Assembly (NCBI GenBank): GCA_030642565.1
Contig: DAOWNM010000046.1
Span: forward strand, 1 to 11,960
Direction of reading: 5' to 3'
Source: Bacteroidota bacterium
GTDB taxonomy: Bacteria; Bacteroidota; Bacteroidia; Bacteroidales; GCA-2748055
DNA: 11,960 nt
The notes under the pieces are model-generated. The model ran no database searches. It was given only the letters and a program-made list of their open reading frames with translations, and had not been told where the DNA came from. Shown piece after piece: positions 8,244 to 11,960 of the stretch. Position numbers and translations under genes: made by a program. Numbering within the stretch: the first letter of the stretch is position 1; each line of letters begins with the position of its first letter.

Positions 8244-8264
8244 AATTCGTTAAAAAAACGAATT
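8244..8264. repeat. Short hairpin, AATTCGTT / AACGAATT
   Basis: A perfect 8-bp inverted repeat with an A5 loop (T5 on the minus strand) lies about 60 bp upstream of hflX. It is AT-rich and lacks the GC stem expected of an intrinsic terminator, so its role is unclear. It borders the repeat-rich spacer between hflX and the lipoprotein gene. Confidence 0.6.
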
Positions 8265-8280
8265 ATAGGCCTCCTCACTA

Positions 8281-8363
8281 CAAATTCCTCCGTCAGAAAG
8301 CCTGTTGAATAAGATAGCTTCTCGCCACAAAATCCACCGTTGGAAAGCCTCTTGAGAAAACAG
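8281..8363. repeat. Diverged 47-bp direct duplication
   Basis: Positions 8281-8316 and 8328-8363 align without gaps at an offset of 47 bp. Shared blocks include GAAAGCCT (8296 and 8343), CCGT and CAAA, with most remaining positions also equal. A minus-strand frame (8434-8219) runs through the unit, but the 47-bp period is not a multiple of three and the frame starts at TTG, so coding is unlikely. I read it as an old duplication in a non-coding element. Confidence 0.6.
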
Positions 8364-8396
8364 AAATCCTCGAATTTAAGTAGGCTTACTTGTGGA

Positions 8397-8506
8397 GGGA
8401 TATTAACCGAGGATGCCTCTAGCTTGCGAAGCAAGGTTAAGCGACGAGGTTAATATCCCGGAGCTTGCATGGCTAAGCGACGAGGTTAATATCCCGGAGC
8501 TCTACT
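8397..8506. repeat. Structured inverted repeat with 36-bp tandem copy (REP-like)
   Basis: GGGATATTAACC (8397-8408) is perfectly complementary to GGTTAATATCCC (8448-8459). The enclosed bases form two further hairpins: GAGG-ATG-CCTC (8409-8419) and CTTGC-GAA-GCAAG (8423-8435). The segment 8435-8465 (GGTTAAGCGACGAGG... to GGAGCT) recurs at 8471-8501 with one mismatch, an offset of 36 bp, so there are two right arms for one left arm. The last copy abuts the stop codon of the lipoprotein gene. This architecture resembles dispersed REP/BIME-like intergenic elements; I cannot show copy number from one window. Confidence 0.75.
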
Positions 8507-9674
8507 TTATGAACTGCCGGTTGGTATATATGGCGTTCCGAATGGCCGGTTTAATGGTTTCGGTACACATCAACACCATATCCACATCGGTAGGAAACGG
8601 AATCTTCTCTTGTTGAGTCATCTTGAATGCTTCTTCAGTAAGGGCTCCTTCATCACCAATGGACCTGGCCGAAAAGTGTTCAAACTGGTTGGAAGCTCCA
8701 AAAGGCTCCTTCTGAATCAGCCGTTCCGGATTCATCGAAAGAATTTCCACCTCTCCTCTGATCTCCACACTTTTAAACTGGCGGGTTTCAATGAGCGTAC
8801 ATGTAATCTCCTTAAACTTCTGAATTTTGATGTCGTTCCCGGCAGTGTCTTCCATCACGTTTCCGTTTGCATCCAACACATAATCAAAGCCATCGGAAAT
8901 ATTCTTTTTAAATAACTCATCGGTGTTCTTTACCCCATCGGGCGAAACCATAATAGAGATCAATTTGACAAAAACCGCGTAATCATAAACAGCATTTTCA
9001 TCCACATGTTTAAAGTGGTACTCCACCCATTCATTACCAAGTCCCCTGGTATCAAAAGAGATCAGGTCCTCTTCCACCATAGGAGGCAGCTGCAGGGGGG
9101 CCTGGTTGTTAATCTCAACGATCACCCTGCTGATACCTTTCATACGCGCATCATAGATCAGTGCATCAATATTTTCAAACTGACCGCCACTATACTCAGA
9201 TGCTTTTACCAGCTGGTAATAAGCATCCCGGTAATCCCCCTTTTGAAGGGCATTCTCCAGCAACCCTTTCCCATTATTATAGAAAAAATCGGCAGCTTTA
9301 CGTTTGGATGCGATAATCTCTGCATCATAATCCACATATCCATAACTGTATGTATTACCATCAACAGTCATCGGTGTGACTGTGCGGACCTTCCGCTGTC
9401 GCTCCTTCAACATATAGTAGCGGTTGAAAATCTCATCATAGTTGTCCGGATTGTCCTCCGCCTTCAAGAACTTGATCCGCTCCAGGTCCCGCTCATTGGC
9501 CAGGCGGTAGGCCCGGTCCATCTCAGCTGCATCTTCAGCCTTGGGTTTTCTGATCAGTTTTTTAACACTCTTGTTGACCACTGCATCATAGTTTCCCTGT
9601 TGCAATTTCTTAGTGGTTGATCCACAAGCGGACATCAACAACACTACAAAAAGAAATGTAAAAGTCTTTTTCAT
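8502..9674 (-). CDS. Predicted lipoprotein of unknown function
   Basis: The 390-residue product begins with a clear lipoprotein signal peptide: MKKTF, a hydrophobic core, and lipobox LMSAC with Cys17 as the acylated residue, followed by GSTTKK. Mature protein is therefore expected to be membrane-anchored in the periplasm or at the outer membrane. The part at about 20-180 is rich in charged helices, with segments such as GDYRDAYYQLVKASEY that resemble TPR-type helical pairs. The rest looks like mixed α/β. I recognise no catalytic motif and do not know the family; relatives would probably be listed as hypothetical Bacteroidota proteins. Upstream, 95 bp with a terminator hairpin separate it from tonB on the same strand, so it likely has its own promoter or depends on read-through. 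Downstream it ends at the structured repeat. Confidence 0.85.
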   Translation of the reverse strand: MKKTFTFLFVVLLMSACGSTTKKLQQGNYDAVVNKSVKKLIRKPKAEDAAEMDRAYRLANERDLERIKFLKAEDNPDNYDEIFNRYYMLKERQRKVRTVTPMTVDGNTYSYGYVDYDAEIIASKRKAADFFYNNGKGLLENALQKGDYRDAYYQLVKASEYSGGQFENIDALIYDARMKGISRVIVEINNQAPLQLPPMVEEDLISFDTRGLGNEWVEYHFKHVDENAVYDYAVFVKLISIMVSPDGVKNTDELFKKNISDGFDYVLDANGNVMEDTAGNDIKIQKFKEITCTLIETRQFKSVEIRGEVEILSMNPERLIQKEPFGASNQFEHFSARSIGDEGALTEEAFKMTQQEKIPFPTDVDMVLMCTETIKPAIRNAIYTNRQFIK

Positions 9675-9718
9675 GATTCTATGTTTTTACAACAGACTAA
9701 ATTAAACCCTATAGCAAT

Positions 9719-9745
9719 AAAAAAGCCGACATGAAGCCGGCTTTT
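9719..9745 (-). terminator. Intrinsic terminator after tonB
   Basis: AAAAGCCG (9721-9728) pairs with CGGCTTTT (9738-9745) around a nine-base loop. On the minus strand the stem ends in a run of six T, so it would stop transcription of the TonB gene (stop codon at 9770) before the lipoprotein gene. The T-run on the + strand is shorter. Confidence 0.8.
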
Positions 9746-9769
9746 ATCAACATATGTTATAATTCTCTT

Positions 9770-10459
9770 TTACTGAAGTACAAAGTTAATAGGAAATGTA
9801 AAGAGCACCTTTACCGCTTTTCCACGCTGTTTTCCCGGGGTCCATTTGGGTGAAGATATCACCACCCTGACGGCCTCCTTATCAAGCGCAGAGTCCACAC
9901 TACGAACAATCTTAGCATCCACTACCTTGCCAAACTTGTTCACTGCAAACTGAACAATCACACGTCCGCTTACACCGTTTTCAGCTGCAATTTCAGGATA
10001 CTGAAGGTTCTGTGCAATATACTTCCTGAACTCAGTTGCAGGATCGCCCCCGTTAAACGTTGGCATATCCTCCACAATGTAGAATACTTCCTCCTCTTCA
10101 ATCTCCTCATCGTCATCACCCATCATACTGGTGAAGTCGTATTCAGTGTTTTCTGTAGCTTCCATATCGAAATCGAAATCATCGTCAATTTCAACATCAT
10201 CATCTACAATATCAAGCACCTCAGCAACTTTGGGTTGCTCGGGCTTTGGTTCCGGTTTCGGCTCTTCTCGTCGTGTGATCTGCATCATATCGTCCTCAAA
10301 CTCGATTTCAGAAACCACATTTTCATCAATGCCTTTGTCTTCACCTTTTGTCCATTCAAAGGCTACCAGTACAATGGCAAGGGTTACAACGAGTCCTATC
10401 GTTGAGAACATCCCTTTTCTTTTCTCCAGATCAGCCGCTTTCGATTTCTTAAGTTCCAT
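9770..10459 (-). CDS. tonB: TonB-family energy transducer protein
   Basis: The 229-residue product is a TonB-type protein that couples the inner-membrane proton-motive force to outer-membrane transporters. It has the Bacteroidota N-terminus MELKKSKAADLEKRK, a single membrane anchor (about 19-36), and a short Pro-rich EPKPEPKPEQPK (66-77). A very acidic spacer follows (about 83-126, many Asp/Glu), then EDMPTFNGGD (130-139). The TonB C-terminal domain (about 145-229) has YPEIAAENGVSGRVIVQF, a DALDKEAVRVV-like helix (SALDKEAVRVV) and SPKWTPGKQRGKAV. The ATG at 10459 is chosen; a TTG seven codons upstream would add a non-conserved extension. No exbB or exbD genes are visible, so pairing partners are elsewhere. 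A good promoter lies 65-97 bp upstream. Confidence 0.92.
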   Translation of the reverse strand: MELKKSKAADLEKRKGMFSTIGLVVTLAIVLVAFEWTKGEDKGIDENVVSEIEFEDDMMQITRREEPKPEPKPEQPKVAEVLDIVDDDVEIDDDFDFDMEATENTEYDFTSMMGDDDEEIEEEEVFYIVEDMPTFNGGDPATEFRKYIAQNLQYPEIAAENGVSGRVIVQFAVNKFGKVVDAKIVRSVDSALDKEAVRVVISSPKWTPGKQRGKAVKVLFTFPINFVLQ

Positions 10460-10523
10460 GTTGCTTGTGAATTTGGGCAATAAAAATAGTGATTTACTTG
10501 TGATAATTCAAATAGAATTTGCT

Positions 10524-10556
10524 CAAACATACAATATTAGTAGAGATACTGCAAAA
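10524..10556 (-). promoter_or_regulatory. Bacteroidota-type promoter for tonB
   Basis: On the minus strand, a TTTG box (10555-10552, within a T-run) is followed after 20 bp by TATGTTTG (10531-10524), a full match to TAnnTTTG. Spacing and order fit the primary sigma factor promoters of Bacteroidota. The leader to the ATG at 10459 would be about 60 bases. Confidence 0.7.
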
Positions 10557-10574
10557 ATTCTGCCAATCTGCAGT

Positions 10575-10604
10575 TTTGCAGTTGCGATTTTTTTAATATT
10601 TTTG
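10575..10604 (+). promoter_or_regulatory. Bacteroidota-type promoter for tRNA-Ala
   Basis: TTTG (10575-10578) and TATTTTTG (10597-10604) are separated by 18 bp and match the -33/-7 consensus. The -7 box ends nine bases before the mature tRNA 5' end, leaving only a very short 5' leader. The promoter is divergent from, and close to, the tonB promoter. Confidence 0.7.
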
Positions 10605-10613
10605 CCACGCATT

Positions 10614-10687
10614 GGGGCATTAGCTCAGTTGGCTAGAGCGTTTGACTGGCAGTCAAGAGGTCATCGGTTCGATTCCGATATGCTCCA
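10614..10687 (+). tRNA. tRNA-Ala (anticodon GGC)
   Basis: A complete cloverleaf of 74 bases is visible. The acceptor stem GGGGCAT/ATGCTCC includes the G3:U70 pair that marks alanine tRNAs. The D arm is GCTC...GAGC, and the anticodon stem TTTGA/TCAAG has loop CTGGCAG, giving anticodon GGC (reads GCC and GCU). The T arm is ATCGG-TTCGATT-CCGAT, with discriminator A at 10687. CCA is not encoded; CAC follows. The gene is followed by a terminator and then an integrase remnant, which suggests that it has served as an attachment site. Confidence 0.96.
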
Positions 10688-10698
10688 CACAGAGGATC

Positions 10699-10739
10699 AA
10701 AGGGTTACAATCATTCAGATTTGTAGCCCTTTTTATTTT
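10699..10739 (+). terminator. Intrinsic terminator after tRNA-Ala
   Basis: AAGGGTTACAA (10700-10710) pairs with TTGTAGCCCTT (10721-10731) with one G:T pair and a ten-base loop, followed by TTTTATTTT. It starts 12 bases beyond the tRNA 3' end and fits a factor-independent stop. Confidence 0.9.
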
Positions 10740-10758
10740 GCCAGAAATTTGCCAGAAA
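10737..10758. repeat. Perfect 11-bp tandem repeat (TTTGCCAGAAA x2)
   Basis: TTTGCCAGAAA occurs at 10737-10747 and again, directly adjoining, at 10748-10758. It lies between the tRNA terminator and the end of the integrase remnant, where recombinase arm-binding or attachment sequences are often found. That role is inferred from position only. Confidence 0.7.
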
Positions 10759-10774
10759 GATGGTCATTGGCTGA

Positions 10775-11170
10775 CTAGTTGACCTTTCGATTCGTTCTTC
10801 TCTTGACGAGCATATTGTTTATCTCAAAGGCCTCATCAACATCAAGGCTATCAAGGTAGTGTGATGTAATTCGAGGGTCAGAGTGCCCGAGAGTATCCGA
10901 AGTATGTTCACGGGGTACACCATTCCTTTTAAGGGTCATTGCATAACAATACCTAGCTTTACTCATGGTCAATGGGATGGGTAAATCCAACATCACACCG
11001 ATTTTTTTTAGTTCGGTGTTAATCTCCTGTCTGAATCTATTCTTTCTATTAAGAAGTGAGGTCTCTGAATAGCCTTCTTTAAGCTTACCTAATACAAATG
11101 GACTTGAAGGATCACCAATCTTGTTTAAATAGTACTTTAGCCATGGACCCCGCCCCCATAGACCACTCAA
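10775..11170 (-). pseudogene. Tyrosine recombinase (integrase), C-terminal remnant
   Basis: The frame encodes the end of the catalytic domain of a phage-type integrase of the Bacteroidota XerC/D-like group. From a TTG at 11170 the residues are KYYLNKIGDPSSPFV (12-26), PIPLTMSKARYCYAM (64-78) with the second catalytic arginine Arg73, DTLGHSDPRITSHYLDSLD (92-110) with His96 and the nucleophile Tyr105, and a basic tail. The box-II histidine is a serine here (Ser70), and His after Arg is Tyr74; similar changes occur in this group. The N-terminal SAM-like DNA-binding domain and the first catalytic arginine are missing, roughly two thirds of a normal 380-420 residue protein. Family-like sequence begins near 11140, and the frame is closed by TAA at 11227 with no ATG. 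The 3' end faces the tRNA, the usual orientation for a tRNA-integrating element. It is surely inactive alone. Confidence 0.85.
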
Positions 11171-11821
11171 TATATACCAAGGTTGGTTTTGAAGCCTATT
11201 GCAGCAACATACGTATCCGGGAAATTATAATCAGACAAATTTATTGGGAACCGGTAGATATGAAATACGACCCTGAGTTTTAACAGTCAATAAAATATCA
11301 CAATTAATTGCTATTTTCATTATCGTATTTTAGCTATCGGTAAACTAACGATGTTCAAATCAACTCTTAGAATAAATATCCTTTTAATAGAAGCTGAAAG
11401 CGAACTTAATAGGGGAAATACTTTGGTTGCAGCTTCCCCCTTTGAAAAGCGAAACTAGATTTGTAATGTTGGACATTAGTAAGCCTTCGGCCAGGTACTC
11501 CACGGAAATCCCTACTTCTTTTTGAAGCCACGACTTTATCTTTGAGTATGGAAATCGATTCAATTAGATATAGTAAAATCCTTATGTAAAATTACATAAT
11601 TATAGCGTGTATTTTAAATGTTATGAGTTTTTGATCGCAAATTCAAACAATAAGTGCGATTTCTGAGAAGTGGCGTGAAAGTAAGAATTAATCAATCATA
11701 GGTTAAACTTTTTTCACTAAAAAAACAAGAAAACAGACTTAATGAAAAATTTTATAAGGTTTTATCAAATAAACTATTTCTTCCTCACGCTTTTCAGTAT
11801 ATTTGAAATAGCGAAATTGAA
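11171..11821. other. AT-rich tract without a convincing gene
   Basis: About 650 bp between the integrase remnant and the porin fragment are clearly richer in A+T than the left part of the window and contain stop codons in all frames. I find only short frames: a minus-strand one from TTG 11563 to 11384 and a 35-codon + frame at 11351-11458. An 8+8-bp dyad lies at 11582-11599. Nothing else is recognisable. The tract may be what remains of an integrated element plus the region downstream of the porin gene. Confidence 0.7.
11582..11599. promoter_or_regulatory. 8+8-bp dyad, TTATGTAA-AA-TTACATAA
   Basis: Two perfectly complementary 8-bp arms are separated by only two bases, too tight for a stable hairpin loop but typical in form for an operator bound by a dimeric regulator. 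It lies 19 bp upstream of the unconfirmed minus-strand frame starting at 11563. In such AT-rich DNA a chance match is possible. Confidence 0.35.
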
Positions 11822-11960
11822 TTAAAATTCAAATTTCCCCATAAGCTGAATACGTTCCGCTTTACCTAGAGCATCATTCTTGACTCTTTGTGCGCCCCAC
11901 ATGTACTCAATACCAGTTGAGAATTGTTTTACTGGCTGCCAAATAAGGTTAATATGACCT
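11822..11960 (-). CDS. Outer-membrane porin-like protein, 3' end only (DcaP-like?)
   Basis: The frame enters from the right edge and ends at TAA (11824-11822); 45 residues are visible. They show the alternating pattern of the last β-strands of a barrel: GHINLIWQPVKQFSTGIEYMWG, a charged turn (AQRVKNDALGKAER), then IQLMGKFEF with a terminal Phe. That is the signal recognised by the BAM machinery for outer-membrane insertion. The layout NLIWQPV...GIEYMWG...RIQ resembles the C-termini of DcaP-like porins. The exact family and substrate cannot be told from this piece. No terminator is obvious downstream. Confidence 0.75.
   Translation of the reverse strand, partial: GHINLIWQPVKQFSTGIEYMWGAQRVKNDALGKAERIQLMGKFEF

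Noticed and set aside
8219..8434. 71-codon minus frame in the hflX-lipoprotein spacer
   Set aside because: It starts at TTG, spans the out-of-frame 47-bp duplication and resembles no protein.
8274..8506. CRISPR array
   Set aside because: There are only two copies of each repeat, the repeats are diverged or adjacent without unique spacers of even size, and no cas genes are near.
8413..8616. 67-codon + frame with repeated SDEVNIPEL
   Set aside because: The repeat is only the translation of the 36-bp DNA duplication, and the frame runs antisense into the lipoprotein gene.
9006..9620. A 204-codon + frame
   Set aside because: It is antisense to the lipoprotein gene, with no start context and no recognisable domain.
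10131..10778. A 215-codon + frame, serine-rich
   Set aside because: It is antisense to the acidic TonB spacer (Asp/Glu codons read as Ser) and runs through the divergent promoters and the tRNA gene.
11351..11458. 35-codon + frame starting at ATG
   Set aside because: Short, no recognisable motif, no promoter, and in conflict with the minus-strand frame; likely chance.

Overview
The window looks like the chromosome of a Bacteroidota member, probably of the order Bacteroidales. The evidence is the gene order sppA-lpxK-purine nucleoside phosphorylase, the Bacteroidota form of HflX, a TonB with an acidic spacer, a lamin-tail-domain exported protein, and promoter boxes of the TTTG / TAnnTTTG type. 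Start codons lack obvious Shine-Dalgarno sequences, as is usual in this phylum.

Layout. Positions 1-3279 (+) are one compact operon-like run: the 3' end of sppA, then lpxK (lipid A 4'-kinase), a purine nucleoside phosphorylase whose start lies inside lpxK, and an Fsr-type MFS transporter coupled by a TGATG stop/start. A large secreted lamin-tail protein (5959-3245, -) meets the transporter tail to tail with a 35-bp overlap. It shares its start-codon bases with asd (5958-6965, +), so two divergent genes start on one CATG. asd is followed by convergent hflX (8182-6992, -).

Between hflX and the next gene lies about 300 bp of non-coding DNA packed with repeats: a short hairpin, a diverged 47-bp duplication, and a structured inverted repeat with a near-identical 36-bp tandem copy. 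Then come a lipoprotein of unknown function (9674-8502, -) and a TonB-family gene (10459-9770, -), separated by a terminator hairpin. Divergent Bacteroidota-type promoters serve tonB and a tRNA-Ala(GGC) gene (10614-10687, +).

The right end has a different character. Directly downstream of the tRNA and its terminator sits the C-terminal remnant of a tyrosine recombinase (10775-11170, -). It is followed by AT-rich DNA with no convincing gene, then the 3' end of an outer-membrane porin-like gene (11960-11822, -). This is the usual appearance of a decayed integrative element at a tRNA attachment site. No intact defence or other novel multi-gene system is visible. The most unusual items are the structured repeat block, the shared CATG start, the integrase scar with its 11-bp tandem repeat, and the unexplained AT-rich tract with an 8+8-bp dyad.
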